From: Echiichthys vipera
Taxonomy: Eukaryota; Chordata; Actinopteri; Perciformes; Trachinidae
Direction of reading: 5' to 3'
Assembly (NCBI GenBank): GCA_963691815.1
Contig: OY829667.1
Span: 15,773,992 to 15,837,991 of the forward strand
Length of the DNA: 64,000 nt
This document shows positions 12,646 through 25,390 of the stretch, one piece after another. Under the pieces are notes generated by a model. The model was given only the letters and a program-made list of their open reading frames with translations. It had not been told where the DNA came from and ran no database searches. The translations under genes and the position numbers were made by a program. Each line of letters begins with the position of its first letter. The stretch's first letter is position 1.

Positions 12646-13718
12646 AATATGGAAAGGAAACTAAACTGTTAAACTAATGACTTGCATTCATGCTAAAGGG
12701 TATTTTTCAAGAGGCAAGTGCCTTTCTGCCTTGCATGCTGTGATTGGAAACGGACCACTTAAAGAACACACTCCTGGAACTATTTTGCAGTCCATGTGCA
12801 TGGACAACATAAAAATCAGAATAAGTATTTTGGAGAGACAGTTTGTATAACTGACAAAGGCGCTTTGCATAATACTTAATATCTTGCATGTGATAAAATC
12901 TGCTACACTGCAATCAAACAGTTTTGATTAACTGCCAAATTTCACAATTTTAATCTTAATCAGCATTGCATCTGATTAGCATTGTCACCAACCTCACTCT
13001 TTGTCGCTAAAAATGGATCAGATTTTTTTGTTTTTCAGAAGTGTGGTCAATGTTAACGGATTTACGCCCGCACAAACCCACAGTCAAATGTTCTGTACAC
13101 AAAAGCTATCGGAGAAGTGTTGATCCATGTTGTTGTTTCTATAGTAATGTAGTGCTATTGATTTGCAGTGGCGTGTGGTTAAGTGGCAGATTGACAGCAG
13201 TGTGTAGAGAGCAGAGCCTGGTGCTGAGAGGCCTTCTCTTTCTCAACTACAGGACAGCTTTTAGCTGCGCCTCATGCTGTGTTTTTCAAAGGAGCTTCAA
13301 ACTGGGCATGAATCATAAAACTGGCAAACAATCAACACTTCAGACTACAGCAGATGAGGACCTCTTCTATTGATTGCGGTAATGCACTGGATTGACTGGA
13401 CAGAATGTAATGGGTGGAACTGACGCTGTGGGTGGATTTATTGGGGAATTCTCTGCACTGTGAGTCCATTTAAACATGTATGAGAGTGCGTGGTGTTCTC
13501 AGACGCACTGTGTTGGATGGCATCTCAGAAGAGCACCAGGCTCATGGACACTAGGCCAGGCGTCAGGTTGTATTCCTCCTTTTTGGGTCGGGACCCATCT
13601 AGAAGGTTCTCATACACACGAGACTCAATCAGGAAATCACCTTCATCAAATTAATTGTTTACTGTGTGTAGGCAGTTGCTAGAGGGAAAAAATAAAATAA
13701 GAGAAATGCGAGAGAGTA
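12646..13718. other. No gene recognised
   Basis: Open frames here have no recognisable domain. No splice-bounded conserved block seen. Confidence 0.35.
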
Positions 13719-14408
13719 GTGTTGCCATATTTGACTGGTTTCTACCCAGTTGGGCTAATTTTGATCATGTTGAGCTGGAAAAATAGCATTAGGCTGGTGT
13801 TTTGGTCAACATTTGGCTGGGTTTTAAGAACATTGGGAGTAATGTTTATGGTGGAAAACAGCTAAAAATGCAGTATATTTAATGTTAATATAATAATTTA
13901 AGTAATTTTAAGTAATTTAACTGTTTCCACTCACATATTATTGACTTATTTAACTTCAGAAATATTTGATTGATGAGTTGTCGTTAGGGATAAGGAAATA
14001 CCAGCTTACCTGGATGTCACTGACATTGGTTTTATTGTCTTCCGTAACCCTTTAGGTTTTCAAATAGGCTGTATTTTTTGTGGCTCACATTTCATCGGCG
14101 TATTCAATCACTTTATAATGGCTGAGCCACAACGCCAGAGGTGAGATTTGCAATTTGTGTATTGTGTAACTGCACTCTTTGTGGGTTGCTATAGCTAATA
14201 TATCTAACATTTTATCTGTGGTTGTTTGATGATTCGATGTAGATATGAAGCTTTGTATGCTCATGATGGAGGATTTCCATTGAGCATGTAATGGTTTTAT
14301 GGTTTTACACGGGTTTCTGGCAAAGTTTAGATTTGGGCCGTATTAATTGAATTGTGTGGGTTTTGGGTTGTGACTGGGCTGGAAACTGGTAATCTGATCT
14401 GGCAACAC
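13719..14408. mobile_element. Non-autonomous TIR element, about 690 bp
   Basis: The ends are inverted copies: GTGTTGCCATATTTGACTGG at the left, and GTGTTGCCAGATCAGATTAC read from the right on the other strand, with further similarity (CTGGTTTC, CCCAGT) inward. The TGTTGCCA ends resemble hAT-type elements. The interior is AT-rich with no transposase. A perfect target-site duplication is not visible. Confidence 0.6.
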
Positions 14409-16383
14409 CATGGGAGAGAGATGACAGCACAGAGCATGAACCAACTGACCTGCTAACTACAGACTGAGGCTGCATCCTCTGGTCTTACCAAAGTAGCACT
14501 CCACACTTTGTTCATGTTTGAATTGGCTTACAACTGTGAGCTGCGTTATTAAAACCAGGAACCGATCCAGGCTCACCAACGAGCACCAACAATTGTGAAG
14601 TGTGAAAGTGTGAAAAGTGAAATTATATTATATGGCATGTGATATCAAAAGTCTAAATTTCTCCCAAAAAATGATAGCTTAAGATAATAGCTAAATAGAT
14701 TTTCTTTTTAAATAAAATTGCAAAAATATATATATTTATCAGAAATGTAGTATCTAAATAAGTAGGTCTAATGCCTCTGTACTCTTTTTTTCCAACAGGA
14801 ATCCAGGTTTTAAAATGTATTGGTTATAGCTCACAAACAATTGTCAAAGAATTAGATGTGTTTAGTTGGTGCAGCACATGCAGCTGAACAACAAACCCCT
14901 TGTGCCATCTGGCTTTCAGAGCAAGAGGTACGTGAACAGTTTAAGTTTATACAACCCATTTAGCAATCAGAGAGAATACAGGGCATCTGAATCAGAGAAT
15001 GGGGTGTTTTTCTCTGTCACAACCCTGTTTCTGAGTGAGCTTGATAAAGTGGAATTATTTTTGCATTAAGATCTCGCCTAGTGCAGCACGTCCATTTGCG
15101 CAACACTTAATTGCAGTGATAAAAAACATGACAGTCATAAAAGAGAGAAAGCAGATGCAATCAATAAATGTCTCTGAAATGAAAATGCCAGAGGCTCATT
15201 TCAACTTCTCACCTCAAGACAAACAAGACCTAATGAAACGCTATATCACTATTATGACAGACACCAAACCAAAAGACAATCAAAAAACAAGAGAATAGCA
15301 TCAGTATCCGTAAAACAAATAAAAGAATGATAATTACTTGTATATCATCAAAAGAAAAAAAGCACATTAGTGATATGGTTTAGCAACATGTCTGGTCTCA
15401 GAGCAGCAAGACAAATGCTTTGATAAATTAGACTGTTTGATGGATGAATAACACTTCTATTCCTGCTTAAAAAACAATCTGACATTTACAAAAAAATGCA
15501 AATCATCCCTCTGGTTGATAAAATGCCCAGAAACATTATTGTCTCTACAAGAAAGACATCAAAGCTGTATTTGAATGCATCACAATTGCACTGTGTCCCG
15601 CAGTTAGTGCTTTAAAATGACCACAAAGCTCTCCAGCTGGAAAGTGGACTAAGAGGAGAATGAGCTATTAACAGATTAACATCCACTGAATCTGATGAGA
15701 CAGTTTAATGTCTCACCGTGCAGGGTTTGGTGAGGTTAAGGCAACAAAACCACTTGCTTAGGTTTAGGAAAAGATTGTGGTTTGGGTTAAAATAAGTATG
15801 TCACATAACTATGTGAGATTCGTAAAATACGTTACGTAGGCTAACTTTTTAGCAACATTTATCCATCTTTAAAATGCTTCACTGATATTGCCACATGTTT
15901 TATTGTGTTTGTCACTCTCGCTTTTAGACTATGACAATAGAGGTCTCAATAAATGTCAATATTGGCAATGCGATCTGCTATACATAGGGTCACAGTGTAG
16001 CCCGCATGGATGCAGCGGTCACTTCAGGTGCAAAATGTCATTTGTAATGTTGATAGGTCTATGGCCGTCAGACATTACTGGAATATAGTAACCAGCTTCT
16101 ACACAATCCTGAAGCCGCTTTCAAAGAGAAGCTGCACAGTGGGGGTTGGCCTACCACCCATGCATGAATACCAGCTGCTCTGCCACATTTACGTTTCCTC
16201 TAATAAGGCCTCTGGTGCCTTTTTGTTCAGATGGCATCAGAGGGCAGTGCTGCAGCTTAGTCCCCTGGTCCTCATAGCAGGGTAATGCTGCCATCTGATC
16301 AGAGAAGCTTTGAATTAGCCTTTGCCTACAGTTAGGAGAACTTTCACCCTAGGGATGTACATGGGTATCTGCATGTGCATCGC
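14409..16383. other. No gene; one dispersed-repeat scrap
   Basis: AT-rich non-coding DNA. 15725-15850 holds phrases ('caacaaaaccacttgctta', 'ggtttaggaaaagat', 'tggtttgggttaaaata') that I know as a common teleost repeat. Confidence 0.4.
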
Positions 16384-16722
16384 ATTTGACCCTCAATACG
16401 GATAAAACCAACCATGAGGTTGAAGAGATTACTCATCAGCCACTGTACATCCGGAAGCTTGAAGAAGAGATGGTGAGCAGCTTTAAATACCTGGGCATTC
16501 ACATGAGGACCTCACTTGGACAAGAAACACCACACAGCTGGTTAGGAAGGTTCAACAGTAATTGCATTTTCTGAGGAGGCAGAGGAAGTTTGGCATGTTT
16601 CCTAGGATCCTCACAAACTTCTACAGCTGCATTGTTGAGAGCGTCCTGGCCGGCTGCATCACCGTGTGGTACGGCAGCACTACTGATGTGGAAACGCCTG
16701 ATCACCAGGGGCCTCACTGTGC
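16384..16722 (+). mobile_element. LINE reverse-transcriptase fragment (L2/Rex-like), degenerate
   Basis: Plus-strand frames together give LNTDKT, PLYIRKLEEEMVSSFKYLGIH, then QQ/LRRQRKFGMFPRIL-type text, TNFYSCIVESVLAGCITVWYGS. The order is the thumb and post-catalytic region of teleost non-LTR reverse transcriptases (YLGI, FLRRLRKF, ILTNFY, VES, CI-VWYGS). The frame changes at least twice and stops occur, so it is inactive. It is truncated on both sides. Confidence 0.8.
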
Positions 16723-17765
16723 ATAGGATTCACGTCAAAGGTGGCGCACAGACAAAACATAGGACGTGCTTGCACGTGAATATATTGGGATTTCTAAAAC
16801 AGTGTGGACACACGTTTCCCTTTATGAATCACAATCAAGTCTAAATGTGGTGCAGCTTTGGCGGCTTCATATCACACCTATATATGTCTATAAATAGTCA
16901 ATGAAACGCCCCAAACTAATATTAATTTATACTGACATGACAAACACAGAAAATGAGAGGAAAATAAAAAAGACAACAATCAATTTGAAGTTGACGTTCT
17001 TGTTGGAGAGGTGGAAAAAGAAAAAAACATGTTGTTTGGAGGACACAGTGAGGGCATTACTAAAGACAAAACGGCCGTAGAGTGGCAACATGTTGCAGAC
17101 ACAGTTAATGCAGAGTCAGAAGGTCAGACCGTGGCCGAAATGAAAAAGAGATGAATGAAAGCAGTTTCATTCTCACTCGGTGCTCTTATAGCAACATGAG
17201 TGCAGTCAACAGCATCGATTACATTTGAGAAATAGGACATTGCTGCAACTTGCCCCTTTTTCATTTCCCTGTTCTCAGAGATCTAAATGAACCATGGGAA
17301 CAGTACACGGCAGTCGGAGGCGGCTCATAAACCGCACATCCTCATTTGTCAGTAAATCAGCGTGTGACTCATTATGCATTGTGATGACATGCCTTTTTAT
17401 ATTGATCCATTTGATTTGATTGATCTATAACACTACAGGTGTGGGAATTAATCTAATCTAATTTCTAATAAAAACAAACATATTGAAAACAAAAATAATA
17501 CAAACTAAATACATTAAAATAAAGACTGCATTAAACACTGTGATATATGATAACCATATTAAAGCTGGGATCCCAGAGGGAGGCATCAATAACAGCATCA
17601 GTGTGTAAACATTATTTGTCCTGTTCACCGTATTATTTATGAGTATACTATACTATTCGAAAGAATCGATCATCTATTTACCAAATAAACTGCTTTTTAA
17701 AATTGCTTTGTTTTTGTTTTTATATTTTCCTTTTATCACACTTCGATTTTTACATTATTTGGCAT
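16723..17765. other. No gene recognised
   Basis: AT-rich sequence between LINE coding remnants and a LINE-like 3' tail. It may partly be untranslated sequence of the same insertion, but no landmark proves this. Confidence 0.35.
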
Positions 17766-17852
17766 GGGACAGCAAACGAAGAATTTCATTGTCCTGGGAA
17801 AGTTGGCTCTGTACTGTGCACATGACAATAAACACTTTGAATCTTGAATCTG
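17766..17852 (+). mobile_element. LINE/SINE 3' tail
   Basis: Contains 'gaagaatttcattgtcctg', then 'tgacaataaacactttgaat' and a terminal TTGAATC duplication. This is the standard 3' end of several teleost non-LTR elements, in which the tail is a short tandem of the last heptamer. Confidence 0.55.
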
Positions 17853-18119
17853 TAGTTTCAGAAATGTCAATAGCAATGCTCTCTCTCTCTGAAATGACCT
17901 GTGATTGGCCAAAGTATTCCGTTACATTTTCTAAAGCCTGAAAACAGACACAAGAGGAGGTTCAGAAATCAAGTATTCTCTCAGATAGTCACATACATAA
18001 GTTAAGTTAAAATCAGTAAAAGTTGAATTTTAGTATCACACGGGACACAAACAGCGGCCTCCTGGATGAAAGTCCTGTATTTGTTTGACCCGTCCATCCA
18101 CCTCAACCTCCTCCCCGTT
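17853..18119. other. No gene recognised
   Basis: Short non-coding spacer. Confidence 0.35.
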
Positions 18120-18332
18120 GCTCTTTAAAGTGTGTCATCTCACTGCGCGTTGGGCAAGACACTGAACCGCGAAATGCTCCCTGTGCTGCGCATGGCTGTG
18201 TGATGTGGTGTAAATGGTTGGATTAGATTAGATGTTACATTGATTGCCACTGCCATCAGTATGAATGTCTGTGTGAGAAGTCAGAATAGTAGAAAGGCGC
18301 TATGTAAACACAAGTCCATTCCTTTAGGGTCT
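18120..18332 (+). mobile_element. tRNA-derived SINE (family S3), 3' part
   Basis: Carries 'gggcaagacactgaaccgcg', 'aatgctccctgtgctgcgca' and the family 3' end 'aaaggcgctatgtaaacaca' followed by 'agtccattcc'. The 5' tRNA-like head is missing or eroded. A GGATTAGATTAGAT segment looks like a small insertion. Confidence 0.65.
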
Positions 18333-19037
18333 TATACAGAGACTGATGGCCACGGAACAAGTCGATGAGTTTGGAGTGAGAACGGTCTGGTTTCTATTTT
18401 ACACAGAGTGACAGAAAGCATACTAAAGTCTAATTTGATTGGCCTTGAAATAAGTAATAAAGAAGATGAACATTAGTGTTAGACTCTGGGTAACTAAGTG
18501 AATATACTTATGTTTACAGGAAACCCAGTTCAAGTCACCCAGTCCAACAAATCATCTGTGGACATCCAGTGGCCTACAGTTTCTACCATTTTTCTGCCTC
18601 TTTATTACCATTGACCGTGATAATGTAAGCTATAATTATGTGAAAAATGTAATAACTGCAATGGATTTCACTTGAGCAATTAGATTTAGTCAACATATTT
18701 CCAATAGAAATGTCAACCCAGTACTGATGCATTCTCTACATATTGATCAATAACTATTATCTGTGGGAACCCTCCCATGAATATCCTGCTCATACAGGGA
18801 TTTAGCTGCGTGTTATTGTAGTGGTAGAAAGGATGTGTAATCTATGCTTATACTGTAGAGTGGATAATACCTTGGAGATTACACACAATGATAGATGGGA
18901 CTGCGGTGCTCACACAATATTGATATTCAAATATCTAGCTGATAACATCACATGTCTGGAGGGACAAGCAAGTGAGATGAGCAGTAAAACAACTTGACTG
19001 AGTGAGTGAGAGGAGAAAATACACAGAGAAGAGATAC
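18333..19037. other. No gene recognised
   Basis: AT-rich intron-like DNA downstream of the AAA3 pseudo-exon. Confidence 0.35.
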
Positions 19038-19121
19038 CTGAAGCACTCATGGATCCAGTCTGCGGATGGTGTATTTGGTATTAGGGACGTCTGGAAGAGC
19101 TCTCGGCAGATCACGCAACAC
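19038..19121 (-). pseudogene. dnah2: Dynein heavy chain exon remnant, end of AAA3 module (DNAH2-like)
   Basis: The minus strand carries a strong acceptor (CATCTCCCTCTAG) and a CAG/GTATCT donor around 84 bp. In one frame it starts VLRDLPR, equivalent to the 'NLRD' segment of the dynein AAA3 module. A second frame gives LFQTSL (family 'VFQGML') and ends WIHECFR (family 'WIHECFRVF-DRL'). A stretch TKYTIRRL before WIHECFR is in the first frame again. Reconstructing the family order needs two or three frame changes, and the whole exon is shorter than usual. In the first frame a TGA lies near the 3' end. Position upstream of the AAA4 blocks is correct for a minus-strand gene. Confidence 0.6.
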
Positions 19122-20454
19122 CTAGAGGGAGATGTGGAGAATAAAAACTAACATACAGCTGAGTTTATCCTCATCATTGGGAATATTAAACTAGTGTATT
19201 GACATATATTAGTTGCTATTTTGTACGTGCACATTTGTTACATAAAACCAAAATAAACTCAGATAGTAATCTCTCGATGCCATTATTTAAATGTATGTCC
19301 CCTTCACTCCATGCAACGACAGTTTAACTCCAGAAGGCAGAGTAACACTGGAGTAGAGTAGAATGTGTGTGAATTTAGACCCAGACTTTGGAGTCTCCAT
19401 ACACAGCCACCACAGAATGAGGATTCATTCACCACCCAAGATTTAGTAGAAAAAGACAACAGAAATGTGGTTCTTGTGGTGGAATGATACTGTGAAATAT
19501 AGTGGGATAATTACCAAATAAAACTAGATGATGAATAAAAGCTTATAATCATGGAATTTGAAGGACTGGAAGCGGATAGATTTCTTGTAAATTTCAGTTT
19601 AATTAGGCAAAGTGCCAAATGCTTCCTCTATTTATGGCAGCAGTGAACAGTTTTAGGAGTTCAAACCCAAAAAAATGAGCGATAATGGGTCTGGTGGGAA
19701 GAAAACAAGCTATAAAAACATAATAGAGTTCTTTTTCACATAGGCTTCGCCCTCTAAGAGCTGTGAAGGCATAATACTATGGTGGCCTGAGGACAGATTC
19801 ACTCCTAGAGATTCAGTTCCTCAGTCAAACCGATGTGAGGATGATACATTGTTTCAGTTTTATAACTGGTCTGGTTTGTTTTCACAAAGACCAAACTCAA
19901 ACGGTCCACAAATTGTAAACCAAAGCCATGTGGAGGAAATGTCATTGAATTTTTGGCCATACAGTCGTCGGATAAAAGAGAGCAAACCCTTGATGGAGTA
20001 CTGTAAGGTTTTGTTCATGTTGATAATGATCTGGAGTGCATATTAGCACTTGAGAGCAGACTGCTTTGGTCTGCACATCAGTTAGATTCTGGTGTTCACA
20101 CTGGACCTTATAAGAGCACCAAGGGTTTGGTTCAACGGGACTAAACAAAGTTTGTGTGAACCTACGTCAGACTCTCCAATAGACTTCAAGTCCTCCTTAG
20201 TCCTCTGTTGCTTTTGGTGCATCATGGTACTGTAAATCCACCTTGCTTTGGACTCCTGCATGTGGGGAGAAGAGGGGTCTGTTCAGGTTTTACTCATCTT
20301 GTAAATAACATGGCTTTCTATGTTATACTGGTAAAGAAAAAGAAAGGCAGAACATCAATGAAAGATGGAGAAGGGTAACAATTTGATGTTGTCCACTTCA
20401 AATGCTCAAGAGCCAAGGTAACTCTGCAATTATTTTCTCAATGCAATATGGCTA
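19122..20454. other. No gene recognised
   Basis: Non-coding, AT-rich. No exon for the AAA3 body (for example the DDLNMP or GPPGGGR motifs) could be found here or elsewhere between 19 and 41 kb. Confidence 0.4.
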
Positions 20455-20765
20455 AAAAGCAAATGTATCCAGTTTCTTTGTGGCAGCAGAATAAGCAGGG
20501 CCGAGATGAGAAGAGTGGGGAGAGGGAGAAGAGAACAAATACGGCAGAGAGGGGACAAGTGGCCGAGGTAAGAAGGAGCAGGAAAGGTTGAAAGGAGCAC
20601 AACAACAGAGATGAAAGACTCCGAGAAAATTGAAAAAGACTGAAAAGAGACAAGAGGTGAGCTGGAGAGGGACTGAGCAATGAGTGGAGAGATGAGAAAG
20701 GAGAGTAGAAAAAAACCAGGAAACAAACAAAGAGAGATTGAGGAACTCGAAAAAATGAGACGGGG
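20455..20765 (+). repeat. Purine-rich tract
   Basis: About 300 bp with strong G+A bias on the plus strand (many GAGA, GGAG, AAGA words) but no fixed period. Overlapping minus-strand frames of 98-118 codons rich in Ser, Leu and Phe are by-products of the bias. Confidence 0.7.
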
Positions 20766-21553
20766 GAAACATTTGCAGACAGCCTTTCAGTCAATCATAA
20801 TCTCCTGGGTGTAGGATACGAGAGAGAGAGTGTGCAATTTTGCAGTGGTTATCATTATCATCACAGCTATAATCATAATCAGGGTAATTCTAGTGTGGGG
20901 AGATGGAAAGGCGCATGGCAAAGGGTGATGGAGGAGGATAAAATGTCAGACAGGAGGAACAAGGACATTACCAGGTGTAACCATGGTGAAATGCACAGAG
21001 TGGGGAGTACAGTTGGTGCATGAGGGTAAAAGAAGGACAGAGGGTGGAGAAAATAGAGAGATTGCTAAAATGAGGTTCTTTTAATTAAATCAGTCAGTCA
21101 CAATTACCAGGTTTATAAAGCCTGTATTGATAACAATAATGCTTTTCTCAGGGAATCCACAATGCAATGGCAACATAATGAAAGAATAACATAATGATGA
21201 TGTTATATAGGCTAGAGAAAAGAAAGAAGTCTGAAGCACTTTCAATTCAAACACCCTGTTGAGAGAACTCTTATCCCATAATATATCTGTCTGTATAACA
21301 TTGACTGTTTCATAAGAAAGAAAGTACAAAGAAAAAATAATTTCTTATCAAACAATTCTGGAGAACTTTATAAGCCTAAACTTTATATGGACTTTATATA
21401 CTTACAGACATTCTGAAATCATGGCGACGATAAAATAGGGTGTGTGGCTAAAACGTTTCAACTGAAATGACGGAGAGGATTTGGTTACAATAGCACTGAC
21501 CAGAGATGTGGGTCCTCCCTCCACCATCGACACCTGCAAGAACATGTCCTGCT
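20766..21553. other. No gene recognised
   Basis: Non-coding; continues purine-rich to about 21060, then AT-rich. Confidence 0.35.
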
Positions 21554-21554
21554 C

Positions 21555-21594
<40 letters not shown>

Positions 21595-21599
21595 GGACA

Positions 21600-21636
<37 letters not shown>
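21554..21636 (+). repeat. (CAGA)n followed by (CA)n microsatellite
   Basis: About 47 bp of CAGA/GACA tetranucleotides with one CGGA variant runs directly into 36 bp of AC repeats. Confidence 0.95.
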
Positions 21637-21640
<4 letters not shown>

Positions 21641-21693
21641 AATATCCGGCTTCTATTGGGAACAACCAAGTTAATGCAAAAGTAAAGATATAG

Positions 21694-21870
21694 GGGCGGT
21701 CGGTGGCACAGTGGTCAGAGCACTCGCCCCATGTAAAGAGACTGAAAGTCCTTGAGACAGCAGCGGGCGGGTTTGACTCCGACCTGCTGCCCTTGCTGCA
21801 TGTCTCCCCCCCCTCTCTCACCCCATTTCCTGTCTGCTAAAGGCTAAGGAAAACTAATCTTTAAAAAAAA
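21694..21870 (+). mobile_element. tRNA-derived SINE (family S2), near full length
   Basis: Starts GGGGCGGTCGGTGGCACAGTGG, whose GTGGC-AGTGG is a Pol III box A, and has GGGTTTGACTCC as box B near 21768. The body includes 'ctgctgcccttgctgcatg' and 'ctctctcaccccatttcctg', with an A-rich tail. A second copy at 31944 shares the body. Target duplication is not obvious. Confidence 0.8.
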
Positions 21871-22491
21871 GAGAGATTAAAGAAACAGATCATTTAAATT
21901 GTAAGTATAATTGTAATATCAGTAAAACACACCTATGAACAATAAGTCCCACACACTGAAAAAGAAAATAATAAAGAGGTAATCATGGTTGACTGTCTAA
22001 CAGTAATCTCACACACACCTACACACAGACCTGGCTAGCCAAAGTGGTCGGGTGTATGTTGAGGTCATCCAGGCAGCAGAGCAAGTGTTTACTGCACAAT
22101 CAGAAATATTTTAATAATCCCAGGGGGAAAATTGTTTAAAAATGGTTTAATAACATATTTATGTCCGTTGATTTTCATATCAACGAGTATATGGGGCTAG
22201 TCAGGCTGGCTATCCTGTCACTGGATCTGTTACTTCAACATGGCTATCACTAGCAGCCTGTCCAAAGCAAAAACAACTGTAGGAATCCCAATTTGAAGCA
22301 GAAACTCTGATCTCAGTGCTATGATAAAGGCAGACACTCAGTATGATAAAGGCAGAGTAAAACCACAGTATAAGGTGACCAGATTTTTTTTCAGAGGCGT
22401 AAAAACCTCCAAAACATGACCAGTATTAACTCTTTGATATTCAACATTCATTTGATATTCAGAATAAAACATCTACTATGCATTTCATTGA
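21871..22491. other. No gene recognised
   Basis: AT-rich non-coding DNA leading into a diverged tandem repeat. Confidence 0.35.
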
Positions 22492-22905
22492 ATTATGTCA
22501 AACCTCTTGTGCAACATAAAGACTAATATTCCTCATATATCACAAGGCTTGTTTTTTAATAATGTATTTTTTAGGATTTTTTGCAAAAATTAAATCTATT
22601 ATGCTTCCTTATCTTTTAACCGAGGGATGTTAAACCACTTTTGAAACATAAAGACTAATATTCCTCATGTATCAAAAGGTTTGAATTGAATAATATATCT
22701 TTTGTTGAATTTTTATGATTTTTTTTTTTTAATGATTTTTGACCTGGATATGTCAAACCACTTGTGCAACATAAAGACTAATATTCACATTACATAATAC
22801 ATAATATATCACACAATAATATTCACACAAGGCTTGTTTGATTTTCTACAACACTTAAATCTATTCTGCTTCCTTATCTTTTGACCTGGAGATGTCAAAC
22901 CACTA
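22492..22905 (+). repeat. Diverged tandem repeat, three units of about 120-145 bp
   Basis: The unit begins ATGTCAAACCACTTGTGCAA, continues 'cataaagactaatattc', then an AT-rich part with 'tctattctgcttccttatct' and ends 'tttgacctgga'. Units start near 22496, 22627 and 22750, with a fourth partial start at 22892. Units differ by substitutions and small insertions, so the array is old. I do not recognise the unit. Confidence 0.75.
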
Positions 22906-24935
22906 TGGTTTTAGCCTGTCAGTAGTAGGGTGCGCAGCTATATGTGTCGTTTGGTCAACATTTACGTTTTTTATTTTTTCCTATATTTCATTTTCGGATC
23001 TTTCAGTCACACTGAAAACCGGGGACATTTCTGGGGGCAGTAGTGGCCGGGGACAGGTCACTGGAAACGGGTACTGCCCCTGGAAACCGGAGAGGTCTAA
23101 TCACCCTACCATAGTAAAACGGGTGATGTAAGATTGTCAAGTTACTTCGGTTGTTCCACCGTCCTCCACTCACGCTACCTGCTGATAGCTTCTGTAAGCC
23201 ATTTTGTGGAGTTGTCAGCTGTTTCCTTAACTTGCCTCTTAGGTGTCAAAAGTGAGTTAAAACAGAAAAGTTGAACTTTTAAATGAGATTAACACATTAC
23301 TGCTGTCGTTCTCAAGATGGCTGGCATGTATTGTTCTTAACAGCGACCACAATGTCCAAACTCTTCACACAGACTTCTGCAAAGCAGAAGTCTATGTGCA
23401 CCAAACTGTGAATCATTTTTCATTGTTGTTTCACAAAATGCATTCAATGACGGAGTTTTCCTAAATCAACTCTTTTCTCATTCATGCTCCACCACCTGCA
23501 AAGCACTATTTATTTACAGCACATTTTCCAAATGCTAACGCGCTGTTTTCAGAACATTCAAAACAGAACAATACTCTGAAATAATAATCATTCCAAACAC
23601 GGATGATTGCAATTTCAACTGAAAGCCTGCCCAGGTGTCCTGTTTTTAGTCTTGTTACCGTACACACAAAAAGGGACTGCTTCGACATGATTTTGTTTGG
23701 AAACACCGATCAGGGAAGACAGGTTGGTGGGGAAAGAAGAGTGTCAGGGAGAGGGAGGATGTGTGCGAGGACTTCTACTATACCTGCTATGAATGGGTTT
23801 TTATTGCAGCGCTGGAATTTCAGAAATTAGTTTTTTGTTTCAACTTTTTATTTTTCTCAAGTAAATTACCCTATGCAAATAGATAGTAAAAGCAAATAGT
23901 TGCATTTGTAAATCGTTGTGGTTTGTTTGCAAATTGTTGTATATTTTACTACAATCAATAAAGTAAAGATATGCTGCTCTTATTCTTGAGTAACAGTGGA
24001 ATAACAGTGTATGCTTTCTGAACAAGAATTTGGTCAACAAGATTATTTTTGCATTTTGGAGGAGAGATTTACTGTTTGGCCAACATGCATTTTTGTAGAT
24101 TGCATGAAGAGTTTTGGAGAGTTTACTTCAGCACTGACCGATGCTTGTAAGCCTGCGGCAAATAACTCTACCTGCAGAGTACCTGTACACCTACTGTACC
24201 AGCCGCTTCATGTAGCTATTGCACCCTGATTTCTTGAATTGAAAGTTTTGAAACTATGCAGTAGTTACTAAGGACTTTGCAAGAACTGTACACACCACAT
24301 GTAATTATAATACATGTAATTCATCTTTGACATCAACTCAGGAAGCTGTGACAGGTGTGTGACACATTGCATTATTATTATTGCCGTATTCAGTATGAGG
24401 TATATACAGCCCAGCCCTCAAGAAAATTGTTTACCTGATGTGAAGATTTGAAGAGGGATTATTATTAACATTACTGCTCTATGTGTGCCATGTGTGTCAA
24501 CGAACTAACCTAAAAACGTACAGTATGTTAATTACTGCTAAAGTGGCATTGTAGTTTTCATTCACAAACGTCTTCTGCACGTGTTGCAAAAACAGACCTG
24601 TTCATTTTTTTGCGTTAAATTATATTTTCAACACTAAAAATGTCCAATAATAACTCAGTAAAATTACCCTTTAAAACCAATATTTCACAATTCATTCGAG
24701 CATTTAATCCATGAGGCGTTAAATAGTTTGGTTACAGTAAAATGTCACTAGATGAAAGTAATTTGTAAATCAACCACAGCAAAAGATTTTTTCTTCTCCA
24801 CAGAGCTAACACATTTCTGAAAATCAATTGAGACCATACCATGTTGCACCTCCACACTTAAATAATACTTTAGGGAGTTCTTCGAAGCCACACAAAAATA
24901 TTCATTTTCAGAAACAAATAGAGGCTTTGGAGGTA
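22906..24935. other. No gene recognised
   Basis: Contains a short GC-rich block at 23010-23105 with repeated 'ccgggga' words of unknown origin. The rest is AT-rich. No exon supported. Confidence 0.35.
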
Positions 24936-25227
24936 GGTATTAAAATGGGCGCCAGAGTAAAAGAGTGAAGGAGGAGGAGATGGATTGATACGGGGAAAAT
25001 GATTCAAGCCAGGTGAAATGCTTTAAATTGGAGAAGATAAGGGGAGAAAAAGAGAAATTGAGCTATTAAAAGAGGGATGAGTCTGAGGAGAAAAACGGAA
25101 GGAAGAGAGAGAGTGAGGCACTCGTAGAGGCTGGAGAGAGAACGATAAATAGACGCGCGGATGAACAGAAGGAAGGAGAGTGGATGAAGGGATTGGAAGT
25201 TGGAAAAGGCAGGGGGGAGAGAGAGAG

Positions 25228-25266
<39 letters not shown>

Positions 25267-25390
25267 AGGTGTAAGATTCATGGAGTGCACTTATCCCGAA
25301 ATATATATGAATCCGTGGCAGGAAATGAGACAGATGCAGAAAAGAGAGAGGGGAAAAATGTCAGGGGGAGGGCTGCCAGGTTAGAATGAC
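24936..25390 (+). repeat. Purine-rich tract with embedded (GA)n microsatellite
   Basis: Strong G+A bias over about 450 bp, including a clean GA dinucleotide array at 25217-25265. Confidence 0.85.

Noticed and set aside
20430..20794. Three overlapping minus-strand frames rich in Ser, Leu and Phe
   Set aside because: Different frames are equally open because the plus strand is purine-rich; no domain or splice structure.
22492..22905. CRISPR-like array
   Set aside because: Three diverged units of over 120 bp with no short identical repeats or unique spacers; the genome is eukaryotic.
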